64,000 nucleotides of DNA. It comes from Planctomycetota bacterium (lineage in GTDB: Bacteria > Planctomycetota > UBA1135). A model generated the notes under the pieces. The model was not told where the DNA came from. It ran no database searches and saw only the letters and a list, made by a program, of their open reading frames with translations. The DNA lies in the NCBI GenBank assembly GCA_004295085.1, contig SHNF01000009.1:248001-312000 (forward strand), read 5' to 3'. The stretch's first letter is position 1. Each line of letters begins with the position of its first letter. Positions 16,875 through 26,010 of this stretch are shown piece by piece. A program made the position numbers and the translations under genes.

Positions 16875-17423
16875 ATGAGCAAAGCCTTCTGGTTGGGCTC
16901 GGCGCTCGTGGGAGTGGTGCTCGCCGGCACCGCTTACGCCTGCATCGAGGCCCTCGACCTCAACAAGATGGTCGCCAAGACCGACGTCGCCGTCCGTGGA
17001 ACGATCACCGGCGTTCGCACCGTGAAGTACACGCCGCCCGGCGACGAGCGGATGATCTACACCCTGGTCACGGTCGAAGGTGAGGACTTGTACAACGGAC
17101 AGCCGCGTACGCTCGAGGCCGGCTTCGTCGGCGGCAGCTTCGGCGGCGATTCCATGATTGTCACCTCCATGCCGGCCCCGGCGGACTACCGCGTGGGCAG
17201 CAAGGTGGTGCTGTTCAGCGCACCCGTGGAGGGCTGGGGCCCCGAGGTGAGCCGCTGCGTCTACGCCAGCTACGGCGGCGTGTTCAAGGAAGTCAGCACC
17301 AAGAACGGCCCGGTCATCCTGGGCAAGGGTGAGGGCTTCGCCATCGACAAGAACACCAGCCTCGTCGACCTGCGGGCTGGCATCGCCACGGCGCTCGAGC
17401 TGAAGGCCAAGGAGGCGAAGTAG
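16875..17423 (+). CDS. Exported protein of unknown family, partner of the matrixin-type protease
   Basis: A protein of 182 residues with a clear signal peptide (cleavage expected after AYA, about residue 22). The mature part is about 160 residues and has cysteines near both ends that could pair. I recognise no family. The ATG has one of the few clear Shine-Dalgarno sequences in the window. The metalloprotease gene starts 2 bases after its stop, so the two are translationally linked. By position it could be an inhibitor, chaperone or accessory domain for that protease; this is inference from gene order only. Confidence 0.8.
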   Translation: MSKAFWLGSALVGVVLAGTAYACIEALDLNKMVAKTDVAVRGTITGVRTVKYTPPGDERMIYTLVTVEGEDLYNGQPRTLEAGFVGGSFGGDSMIVTSMPAPADYRVGSKVVLFSAPVEGWGPEVSRCVYASYGGVFKEVSTKNGPVILGKGEGFAIDKNTSLVDLRAGIATALELKAKEAK

Positions 17424-17425
17424 TC

Positions 17426-18718
17426 ATGCACAACACCTTCCGCTTCCTGCTCGGCGGCGCGCTCCTGAGCGGCGCCGCGGCCCTGGCCCTGCCCCAGTCG
17501 GCGGATGCCTGGAGCACCATCGGCGGCAGCCTCGGGCTGAGCCAGCGCGACCAGCGCATCTTCGACAATTTCACCGACTCCGCCGCGCACAACAACAACA
17601 CGGCGCACCCAAACTGGCCCGGCTACACCCAGATCGAGCTGGCCTGCTGGAAGGCCGGCGCCGAGTGGGGTTCCCGTCCCTTCGGTGACGGCACCGGCGA
17701 CAGCCAGCAGACCAACGTCGGCGACGGCAATGCCAACTTCAACTTCTTCTTCGAAGGCGAAGCGTTCGGCATCGGCAGCACCAACGACAACATCAACTCC
17801 GAGCTGGCGGGCTCCAGCGGCGGCGTGCTGGCGTTCACGGAGACCCCGATCTCCGACGGCTGGCGCATCCGCTACTACAGCTCCTGGAACTGGCAGGACG
17901 GCCCGGACGGCGTCGGCTCCGGCATCGACTTCCAGGGCGTCGCGACCCACGAGCTGGGCCACGCGCTCGGGCTGGGGCACAGCAACTTCTCCGCCGCCAC
18001 CATGTACTTCGCGATCTCGGGCACGGGCGTTCCCAACCGCTCCATCGAGAACGACGACCGCAACGGCATCCAGCTGGGCGTGTACGGCGCGCGCGACGAC
18101 GCCGCCGTTCCCAGCATCACCTCGGTGTCCGGCTCGACCCTGCCGGGCGGCACCGCCATCATCACGGGCACCAACTTCTCGGCCACCGGCAACGAGGTGT
18201 GGCTCAACAACACGACTGCGGGCGGCGTGCCCTACAAGGTCACGGGCCTGGCGTCGACCGCCGGCGGAACGCAGATCACGTTCAACATGCCGAACAGCGG
18301 CGTGGAATCCGGCGGTATGCACGTGAAGAACAGCCGTACGGACCACAAGGCCTTGTCGGAGGGGCATCCCTACGACTACGGCACGGTGCAGACCGACACG
18401 ATCCTGTTGAGCGGCCCGAACGTGGGCTTCACCAACCAGAACGTGATGTACGACTGGAGCAACGCCCCGGCCAGCTCGCCGTGGTGGTTCTACTACAGTC
18501 TGAACGACAACGGCACCACCATCAACGGCCATCAGTTCGACATCGGCGACCCGGTGAACACGGGCGGCACGGGAACGACCGACGCCCTGGGCAACGGCAC
18601 CATCACGGTCCACATCCCGGGCGGAGCCGCCGGCCTGGTGGTCTACTTGGAAGTGCGGGTGGACGACTCCTTCGGCACCACTTTCGACTCGAACATGCTC
18701 ACGCTGAACATCTTCTAG
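17426..18718 (+). CDS. Secreted matrixin-type zinc metalloprotease with IPT/TIG-like domain
   Basis: A protein of 430 residues. A signal peptide ends near ADA (28). The zinc site HELGHALGLGH supplies His175, His179 and His185 with catalytic Glu176; the following ATMYF gives the Met-turn (Met193), typical of matrixins (M10). From about 228, SITSVSGSTLPGGTAIITGTN is characteristic of an IPT/TIG immunoglobulin-like fold. The last 100 residues look like a further beta domain. It presumably acts outside the cytoplasmic membrane. A terminator follows 18 bases after the stop. The peptidase family is confident; the substrate is unknown. Confidence 0.9.
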   Translation: MHNTFRFLLGGALLSGAAALALPQSADAWSTIGGSLGLSQRDQRIFDNFTDSAAHNNNTAHPNWPGYTQIELACWKAGAEWGSRPFGDGTGDSQQTNVGDGNANFNFFFEGEAFGIGSTNDNINSELAGSSGGVLAFTETPISDGWRIRYYSSWNWQDGPDGVGSGIDFQGVATHELGHALGLGHSNFSAATMYFAISGTGVPNRSIENDDRNGIQLGVYGARDDAAVPSITSVSGSTLPGGTAIITGTNFSATGNEVWLNNTTAGGVPYKVTGLASTAGGTQITFNMPNSGVESGGMHVKNSRTDHKALSEGHPYDYGTVQTDTILLSGPNVGFTNQNVMYDWSNAPASSPWWFYYSLNDNGTTINGHQFDIGDPVNTGGTGTTDALGNGTITVHIPGGAAGLVVYLEVRVDDSFGTTFDSNMLTLNIF

Positions 18719-18736
18719 CCGGACGCACGTCCCTGC

Positions 18737-18774
18737 AGCGGGCTGGGCGGCGGCGCTCAGCCCGCTATTCTTTT
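18737..18774 (+). terminator. Intrinsic terminator after the metalloprotease gene
   Basis: A 9-bp perfect stem (AGCGGGCTG with CAGCCCGCT, 18737-18745 and 18758-18766), a 12-base loop, then ATTCTTTT. TATTCT (18766-18771) at its right foot could double as a -10 element for the next gene, whose GTG lies 9 bases further on. Confidence 0.75.
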
Positions 18775-18780
18775 CCCCGC

Positions 18781-19401
18781 GTGATCGAACCCACCCCGCC
18801 CCCGCCGGAGGAGGAAGGCAGCGGCGGCAGCCCGGACCAGGCCTCCACCGATCCCATCGCGCTCGAGGACCTGGCGGCGGTGGTGCGCGTGCCCGGGCTG
18901 TACCGGAAGATCGAGCGCGTGCTGCACTCCATGCGCGAGTCCTTCGAGCTGCCGGATGACTTTCCCATGCAGCTCGTCAGCGAGGAGCCCGGCGACCGCG
19001 TGCATGAGTACGGCCTGTACTGGCAGGACGCGCAACGGCTGCTGCGGCTGTTCGCCGGCATGACCTGGGGAGCCAGCGGCTATGACCCGCTGTGGGAGGT
19101 GCGAGTCGAGGCGCAGCCCCCATTCAAGCCGGAGTGGCTGCGCCAGAGCGGCCTGCACCGCCAGGCCGCGCGCCGCGCCGAGAGCCGCTTCAGCGAGTGG
19201 GACCACTTCTGGCACGAGGACAAGACCGAGGAGGCGTTCCTGGTGGGCGCCTCGGCGGCGTGCACCCGTTTCCTGGAGGAGCCGGATCCCGACGCCACCG
19301 CCGCCGAGTACCTGGCTGGCGCCTTGCACTCCCTGTGCGTCTCCGGCGCGCTGCACGCCCTCATCGAGGCGGCGGTGGAAGCCGCGCGCAAGCACCGCTG
19401 A
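18781..19401 (+). CDS. Conserved-looking cytoplasmic protein of unknown function
   Basis: A protein of 206 residues from a GTG start. It has an acidic, proline-rich N-terminus (PTPPPPEEEGSGG) followed by a mostly helical soluble domain rich in Trp, Arg and Glu. There is no signal peptide, transmembrane segment or motif I can name. It lies 8 bases before a NUDIX gene, with a zinc-ribbon gene next, suggesting a three-gene unit. The GTG was chosen because it directly follows the terminator and a possible -10 (TATTCT). The frame is open further upstream, but only through the metalloprotease gene. Confidence 0.75.
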   Translation: MIEPTPPPPEEEGSGGSPDQASTDPIALEDLAAVVRVPGLYRKIERVLHSMRESFELPDDFPMQLVSEEPGDRVHEYGLYWQDAQRLLRLFAGMTWGASGYDPLWEVRVEAQPPFKPEWLRQSGLHRQAARRAESRFSEWDHFWHEDKTEEAFLVGASAACTRFLEEPDPDATAAEYLAGALHSLCVSGALHALIEAAVEAARKHR

Positions 19402-19409
19402 GCCGCGCC

Positions 19410-19964
19410 ATGGCCGACCGCTGGCGCCGCCTGCGCACCGAACCCCGCGGTGACTTCCGCGTGTTCCGCGTGCACGAGGATTTCTACGACCACCCGGACC
19501 TGCACGGCGAGCGCTCCTTCTTCGTGGTACGCTGCCCTGACTGGGTCAACGTGCTGGCGCTCACTTCCGAGCGCGAGATCGTGTTCATCCGCCAGTTCCG
19601 TCCCGGCGTCGGCGCCGTCCGGCTCGAGATCCCGGGCGGCATCGTGGAGCCGGGCGAGGAGCCCGCCGCCACGGCCGCGCGCGAGCTGCTGGAGGAGACC
19701 GGGTACCGCGGCGGCCCGCCGCAGTGGCTGTGCACCGTGGAGCCGAACCCGGCGCTCCAGGACAACCGCTGCCACTCCTTTCTGGTGCGCGACGCGGTGG
19801 CGGTGCAGGAAGCCGCCGGAGACGGCGACGAAGTGATCCAGGTGCAGCTCGAGCCGAGGTCGCGCCTGTCCGCCCTGCTGCGCGAGGGCCGCATCGAGCA
19901 CGCGCTCATCCGTGTCGCCCTGCTGGAATTCCTTATGCTGGACGCGGATCGCCCGCGCCGTTGA
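19410..19964 (+). CDS. NUDIX hydrolase, ADP-ribose pyrophosphatase-like
   Basis: A protein of 184 residues. The Nudix box GIVEPGEEPAATAARELLEETGY (starting about residue 79) fits Gx5Ex7REUxEExGU exactly. The preceding RQFRPGVGAVRLEIPGG is typical of the ADP-ribose/NDP-sugar pyrophosphatase branch, where Arg contacts the substrate. These enzymes hydrolyse nucleoside diphosphate derivatives using Mg. It sits between the unknown gene at 18781 and a small zinc-ribbon gene, with short gaps on both sides. Confidence 0.9.
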   Translation: MADRWRRLRTEPRGDFRVFRVHEDFYDHPDLHGERSFFVVRCPDWVNVLALTSEREIVFIRQFRPGVGAVRLEIPGGIVEPGEEPAATAARELLEETGYRGGPPQWLCTVEPNPALQDNRCHSFLVRDAVAVQEAAGDGDEVIQVQLEPRSRLSALLREGRIEHALIRVALLEFLMLDADRPRR

Positions 19965-19971
19965 ACCCGCC

Positions 19972-20250
19972 ATGGCCACGCCCTCCGTGGAATGTCCCCA
20001 CTGCGGTTACGAGATCGCCACCTACCGCGAAACCGTGGAAGCCGTCGAAAGCGGCGGACGCTGCCTTCTGTGCGGCGGCGTCCTGGACATGGAGCGCCTG
20101 GAGGACAGCCTGGAGGACTGGGGCGACAACGCGGTCCTGGAAGAAGGCCTGGAGAAGGCCGAGGCCGAGGTGGACGTCCAGGAGGAGGATGACCTGTTCG
20201 AGGGCGTGCCGGATTTCGGCGACGACGGCGAGGACGAGCCTGTGTTCTAG
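19972..20250 (+). CDS. Small zinc-ribbon protein with acidic tail
   Basis: A protein of 92 residues starting at the ATG 7 bases after the NUDIX stop. Two CxxC pairs (Cys8/Cys11 in CPHC and Cys31/Cys34 in CLLC) form a zinc ribbon of about 30 residues. The remainder is very acidic (many Asp and Glu from residue 45 on) and probably helical then disordered. Such proteins often contact nucleic acid or another protein; no specific function can be read. It is probably cotranscribed with the NUDIX gene. Confidence 0.8.
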   Translation: MATPSVECPHCGYEIATYRETVEAVESGGRCLLCGGVLDMERLEDSLEDWGDNAVLEEGLEKAEAEVDVQEEDDLFEGVPDFGDDGEDEPVF

Positions 20251-20414
20251 GCGCCGGTCCCGGCTGCCGTTCTGACAGCCGCGGGCGCCGGACGGTACAA
20301 GAGGGCACCGGATGGCACTCGTAAGCCGTTTTTTTGACGATACTTATGTCTCACACCCGGCGGCGGCGCAGGATGGCACAGGTGTTGCTGAACATGGTTG
20401 CCCGCCCGACAGCC

Positions 20415-20834
20415 ATGGCCTACCGCATCCTGGTCGCCGACGATAGTGAGCCGAACCTGCAGGCGTTGCTCGCTCTGCTGCAGGGCCCCGGCTTCGAAAT
20501 CGAGGCCGCACGCGACGGTTCCCTGGCCTTGCGCCTGCTGCTGGACGGCAACTTCGACCTGTCGCTGCTGGACGTGCACATGCCCCAGCTCACCGGCATC
20601 CAGGTGGTCTGCGCGCTGCGGCAGGTCGGCCGTCCGGTGCCCAGCATCCTCATGACCGGGCACCCTTCCGGTGCGCTGGAGATGGCCGCCATGGAAGCCG
20701 GAGCCATCGCCATGCTGCGCAAGCCCATCCCGGCAGAATTGCTGCGCATCACGATCCAGCGCGTCCTCACTCCCAGCCCGGGCCCGCCCGCGAGCCGCCC
20801 GGGTCCGTCCGGGGGGCCGCCTCCAGGCTTCTAG
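20415..20834 (+). CDS. Stand-alone receiver-domain (CheY-like) protein
   Basis: From ATG 20415 the protein has 139 residues beginning right at the receiver fold ([12 protein letters not shown]). Upstream in-frame ATGs at 20394, 20373 and 20346 would add up to 23 residues of Arg-rich sequence; none has a convincing ribosome site. The phospho-acceptor lies in SLLDVHMPQ, the switch threonine in LMTGHP and the lysine in LRKPIP. There is no output domain; the last 25 residues are Pro/Gly-rich. The cognate kinase is not in the neighbourhood. It precedes groES by about 100 bases. Confidence 0.82.
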   Translation: MAYRILVADDSEPNLQALLALLQGPGFEIEAARDGSLALRLLLDGNFDLSLLDVHMPQLTGIQVVCALRQVGRPVPSILMTGHPSGALEMAAMEAGAIAMLRKPIPAELLRITIQRVLTPSPGPPASRPGPSGGPPPGF

Positions 20835-20912
20835 AGCGCGCTTGCGCCGGCCGGCGGCCGCCGCACACCATCCCGCTCCACCCGCCCCACCCGCCACACT
20901 CCGAACCGTCCC

Positions 20913-20924
20913 GAAACGCGTTTC
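20913..20924. promoter_or_regulatory. Perfect 12-bp palindrome in the groES leader
   Basis: GAAACGCGTTTC is a perfect palindrome ending 9 bases before the groES ATG. No CIRCE element (TTAGCACTC-N9-GAGTGCTAA) was found upstream of groES. The palindrome is therefore the only obvious candidate operator; it could also be chance. Confidence 0.3.
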
Positions 20925-20933
20925 AAGAAACCC

Positions 20934-21242
20934 ATGCCCAAGACCGCGAAGCAAGTGAACATCCGCCCCCTGGGCGACAAGATTCTGGTGAAGCGCATCG
21001 AGGCCGCCGAGGTGACCGCCGGCGGCATCGTGCTGCCCGACACGGCCAAGGAGAAGCCGCGCGAAGGCACCGTCATCGCCGTGGGCGAAGGCCGGCTGCT
21101 CGAGAACGGCAAGCGCGCCCCCTTCGCGGTGAAGGCCGGCGACCGTGTCCTCTTCACTTCCTACGCCGGCACCGAGATCAAGTGGGAAGGCGAGGAGTAC
21201 CTCATCGTCTCCGAGGAAGACATCCTCGGCCTCGTGGGCTGA
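20934..21242 (+). CDS. groES: Co-chaperonin GroES
   Basis: A protein of 102 residues with the family blocks [36 protein letters not shown] and the C-terminal [15 protein letters not shown]. It forms the heptameric lid of the chaperonin. Lys and Glu content is higher than in neighbouring genes, as usual for GroES. groEL starts 26 bases downstream in the same transcript. The mobile loop is intact. Confidence 0.97.
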   Translation: MPKTAKQVNIRPLGDKILVKRIEAAEVTAGGIVLPDTAKEKPREGTVIAVGEGRLLENGKRAPFAVKAGDRVLFTSYAGTEIKWEGEEYLIVSEEDILGLVG

Positions 21243-21268
21243 TCCAGGAACAAACACAGGAAATCACC

Positions 21269-22912
<1,644 letters not shown>

Positions 22913-22933
22913 GGTCGTACCCACCGTTTTCGT

Positions 22934-22970
22934 GCGGGCGGCCGGCGCGTGCCGGCCGCCCGCCTGTTTT
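22934..22970 (+). terminator. Strong intrinsic terminator after groEL
   Basis: A perfect 13-bp stem, GCGGGCGGCCGGC (22934-22946) with GCCGGCCGCCCGC (22951-22963), a 4-base loop GCGT, then CTGTTTT. There is no T-tract in the minus direction, so it serves the groESL transcript. It abuts the 3' end of the convergent methyltransferase gene. Confidence 0.9.
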
Positions 22971-23683
22971 CACCGCCCGCGGCGCGCCGGCCTGCGGAAG
23001 ATCAGCAGGTGGTTGAAGCCGCGCAGGTAGAAATTCTCCTGCTCGGCGGCCTTGTGGTAGTTGCCCTTGTGCAGGTCCTTGCTGCCGCGCACGACCGCGA
23101 CGTGGTCCACGGGCGTGAAGCGCTTCTCCAGCATCACGGCGAAGCGCGCGCCGATGGGCACGAAGCCGCGCTTGCTCCAGGAGTCGCACACGTACACTGC
23201 CAGATGGCGGTCCGGCCGCAGGATGCGCGCGAATTCCGCGAACACCTGCTCCATGGCCTCGAAGTACGCCGGCGCGTGCGCGTCCAGCTCGCCGATGCAC
23301 TCCGGCAGGCCGGAGTAGCGGATGTGCGTGCCGTACGGCGGGTCGCAGAACACGAAGTCGGCCTTCTCATCCTCCAGCGGCAGCCTGCGCGCGTCGGCGC
23401 GGAAGATGTCCTTGCGCGCGGGCGCGACGTCATAGCCGAGCGCCCGGCGGCCCAGCTCGCGCGCGACGTCGAGGGTGGTGCCGCTGCCGGCCATCGCGTC
23501 CACCACCAGGTCGCGCTCCTTGGTGTAGCGCTGCAGGAGGTTCCACAGGATGTAGGACGGCGTGGCCCCCGCGAAGCGCGGGTCGCCCTGCACGCCCGGC
23601 CCGTAGTGCTGCGACGGGTAGTGCCAGAGCGTGGTGGTCTGCAGCCGCAGCGGCGGCTTGCGGGGGGCGGCGGGCCGGTCCAT
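22970..23683 (-). CDS. DPPY-motif methyltransferase (DNA or RNA)
   Basis: A protein of 237 residues from ATG 23683; starts further upstream would run through the tRNA gene. The S-adenosylmethionine site DAMAGSGTT (62-70) precedes the catalytic motif CDPPYGTHIRYS (113-124). This order fits N6-adenine/N4-cytosine methyltransferases and also guanine-N2 tRNA/rRNA methyltransferases (Trm-G10 type). No restriction gene or target-recognition domain is visible. It lies 48 bases downstream of tRNA-Leu on the same strand, so it may be an RNA enzyme; this is weak inference. Confidence 0.8.
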   Translation of the reverse strand: MDRPAAPRKPPLRLQTTTLWHYPSQHYGPGVQGDPRFAGATPSYILWNLLQRYTKERDLVVDAMAGSGTTLDVARELGRRALGYDVAPARKDIFRADARRLPLEDEKADFVFCDPPYGTHIRYSGLPECIGELDAHAPAYFEAMEQVFAEFARILRPDRHLAVYVCDSWSKRGFVPIGARFAVMLEKRFTPVDHVAVVRGSKDLHKGNYHKAAEQENFYLRGFNHLLIFRRPARRGR

Positions 23684-23731
23684 GGAGCGGACGAGAACGG
23701 CGGAGCGCCCGCAGGAGCCCCGCCGTGTGGC

Positions 23732-23820
23732 TGGTGCCGGGAACAGGGATCGAACCTGCACGGGATTTAACTCCCACAAGGCCCTCAACCTTGCGCGTCT
23801 GCCAGTTCCGCCACCCCGGC
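23732..23820 (-). tRNA. tRNA-Leu (anticodon GAG)
   Basis: An 89-base gene with encoded CCA. The 7-bp acceptor stem pairs GCCGGGG with TCCCGGC (last pair G-T). The anticodon stem CAAGG/CCTTG encloses the loop TTGAGGG, giving anticodon GAG. A long variable arm (class II tRNA) and a T-arm with GGTTCGATCCC confirm leucine. It lies between the large membrane-anchored protein gene and the methyltransferase gene, all on the minus strand. Confidence 0.95.
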
Positions 23821-23857
23821 GTTGCGGCGCCGGATTCTAGCCCGGACCGCCGGACCG

Positions 23858-25930
23858 TCAATCGAACTGCAAGCGGCCGCCGAGCAGCAGCGCCGCGTCC
23901 TTGCGGTTGGCCTGGAAGCCGACGCTGACCCAGTCGAACAGCTGCAGCGGCAGCAGGCGGCGCTCGATCTGGGCGCGCAGCTCGGGGACACGGGACTTGG
24001 CCAGCTCGTCCTTGCGCGCCAGCAAGGCCTGGTCCACCGCGTCGCGCAGGCGGTTCTGATCGCCCTGGCTCGGCTCCCCGCCGCCGGGGAAGAGGAGCTC
24101 GCGCTGGCGCCGCTCCTCGGCCGCGCGCTCGCCGCCTTCGTTCCATGCCCGCTCCTGCTCGAGCTGGAACAACTGCGGCGCCACGCCCGCCGCCAGGCGG
24201 TCGAGCCAGTGCCGGGCCTCGCCGGGATCGAAGTACACGAAGGCCTTGGCGCTGGAATGCGTGCGTTCCAGCGGCTCGAGCGCCTGCTGGAAGCGCTCCA
24301 CCCGGTGCAGCGGCGGCACGGTCTCGCGGCCGGCGGCGGACTCGGTGGTCAGCGCCGCGCGGATGACGTGCTCGAGATAGCGGTAGGAGTTGCTGATCAC
24401 GACGGCGTTGCGCGCCGGGAACTCCATGACCACGATCTCGCCGGTGCCGCGGATGGCGGCCGACGCGAACGAGGTGACCTTGTAGCCGCCGGTCACCGTG
24501 ACCGACTGCAGGTGCGACTGCGCGGCCTCTGCGCCCAGGCGCCCGGCCTGGAACTGGGTCTCGAAGTAGCTCTGCAGGCGCTGGTACGCGTCCCGGCTGC
24601 GCAGGTTGGCGATCACCACGATCACGGGATACGGCGCGTCGTCGTGGGGAGTGTCGCTCTCCGAGGGCGGATAGTCGAAGCGGCGCATGCCGACGAACAC
24701 GCCGGGAGACAAGGCGTTGCTGAAGTCGTCCACCAGCTCCTTGACGGTCTTGTACTTGCCGGCGTTGACGATGGTGTCGTCCAGCAGCCGCTGCAGGTCG
24801 CTGTCCAGGCACGCGTACAGCTGCCACAGCCAGCGCCCCACGTCCCCGGCCAGCGCGGCGTACAGGAACGAGTCGCCGGGGATCATTTCGGCGAAATCCT
24901 GGATCTTGGCCGGAGCCAGCGACTGGCTGTCGTACCAGGCCCGCTGGAACTCGCTGGCCTTGGACGTGTCGATCTCGCCGGCGAAGCGGCCCTCGAAGCG
25001 CTCGCCAGGCAGCCAGAACCCGGCGGCGTAGCGCGGCAGGTCCGAGCTGAAGAGCGCCGCCGGCAGCCGGGACCAGAAGCTGGAGGCGGTCTCCGCGCTC
25101 GGATCCTTTTCCAGCATCGGGCGCACCGCGTCCCAGCGCAGGAACACCTCCACCGGCCGGCTGCCGGGCGCGAGCAGTCCGGTCACGTTGTCATGGAAGC
25201 GCGAGGCGTGGGCCAGCGATTCCTCGCCGCCGCGGATCTGCAGCTCGCGCGCCCGGTCCAGCCACTCCGGGGAGGTGGCCAGCAGCAGCACGTCGCGCAT
25301 GCGGGTCAGGTACGCGCTGCGGAAGCCGAACGGCTCGAACTCCTTGATCTCGTAGCGCCCGCCGCCGAGCGAGGCCAGCTGCAGCTCGGCCGGCAGCTTG
25401 CTGCGCACGAAGCCAAAGTTCAGCATGGCCACGCCGGCCTTGACCTTGAAGGACACGCGCAGCATCAGCAGGCCGTCGAAGCGGCCGTCCAGCGACGGCA
25501 CGCCGTTGCCCGCCAGGGCGACCTCGCGCAGCAGGTCCTGCTGCAGGCTCAGGCCGGCCGGCAGCTCGGCCGCGGCCTGCTCCAGGTCGGCGACCAGCTT
25601 CTCGACGCCGTGCTCCTCCCCCCAGCGCCGGAGCTCGCCGGACGGCTCCAGGGCCTGGTAGATCGGGGTCTCGGTGAAGTCGCTCCACACCCTGGGCACC
25701 GGGAAACGGTCGAAGCTGGCGCCGGCGTCCTGCCAGCGCAGGAAGTAGTCCACCTCCTGGGGCACGATGGCGGCGGTGTCCTCCAGGTCGTCCTCGAAGG
25801 GATTGAAGAAGAAGGTGACGAAGAGGAAATAGAGGACCACCACCACTCCGAGGAGGATGGTGAGGGTCCAGACGAAGCGACGGCTGCCGATGAACTCGCG
25901 CAGCCGCTCCAGAAAGCCGGTTTCACGCAT
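23858..25930 (-). CDS. Large membrane-anchored protein of unknown function (DUF3352-like)
   Basis: A protein of 690 residues. A single transmembrane helix (about 20-42) follows a basic N-terminus, placing the remaining 645 residues outside the cytoplasm. The exported part has several repeated-looking alpha/beta modules beginning with phrases such as VPQEVDYFLRWQDAG. The style recalls DUF3352-type proteins and the plus-strand gene at 61025; this is my impression, not a search result. No catalytic motif was found. It diverges from the aminotransferase gene and is followed 37 bases later by tRNA-Leu. Confidence 0.8.
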   Translation of the reverse strand: MRETGFLERLREFIGSRRFVWTLTILLGVVVVLYFLFVTFFFNPFEDDLEDTAAIVPQEVDYFLRWQDAGASFDRFPVPRVWSDFTETPIYQALEPSGELRRWGEEHGVEKLVADLEQAAAELPAGLSLQQDLLREVALAGNGVPSLDGRFDGLLMLRVSFKVKAGVAMLNFGFVRSKLPAELQLASLGGGRYEIKEFEPFGFRSAYLTRMRDVLLLATSPEWLDRARELQIRGGEESLAHASRFHDNVTGLLAPGSRPVEVFLRWDAVRPMLEKDPSAETASSFWSRLPAALFSSDLPRYAAGFWLPGERFEGRFAGEIDTSKASEFQRAWYDSQSLAPAKIQDFAEMIPGDSFLYAALAGDVGRWLWQLYACLDSDLQRLLDDTIVNAGKYKTVKELVDDFSNALSPGVFVGMRRFDYPPSESDTPHDDAPYPVIVVIANLRSRDAYQRLQSYFETQFQAGRLGAEAAQSHLQSVTVTGGYKVTSFASAAIRGTGEIVVMEFPARNAVVISNSYRYLEHVIRAALTTESAAGRETVPPLHRVERFQQALEPLERTHSSAKAFVYFDPGEARHWLDRLAAGVAPQLFQLEQERAWNEGGERAAEERRQRELLFPGGGEPSQGDQNRLRDAVDQALLARKDELAKSRVPELRAQIERRLLPLQLFDWVSVGFQANRKDAALLLGGRLQFD

Positions 25931-26010
25931 GCCGGGCTCCGTTTATGACGGCCTGGACACTACAATTTCCTCCCTTCATTCGCGTCAAGCCTCGCCGAGA
26001 CGCCCCTTTC

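Noticed and set aside
16492-16875. 127-codon minus-strand frame upstream of the second subtilisin gene
   Set aside because: No signal peptide, motif or ribosome site. It covers the divergent promoter region and reads as non-coding sequence.
20251-20345. Intrinsic terminator before the T-run at 20330-20335
   Set aside because: The only hairpins nearby are weak or not adjacent to the T-run, so a terminator could not be supported.
22970-23683. Restriction-modification system
   Set aside because: A methyltransferase is present but no restriction endonuclease or specificity subunit is encoded within several kilobases.
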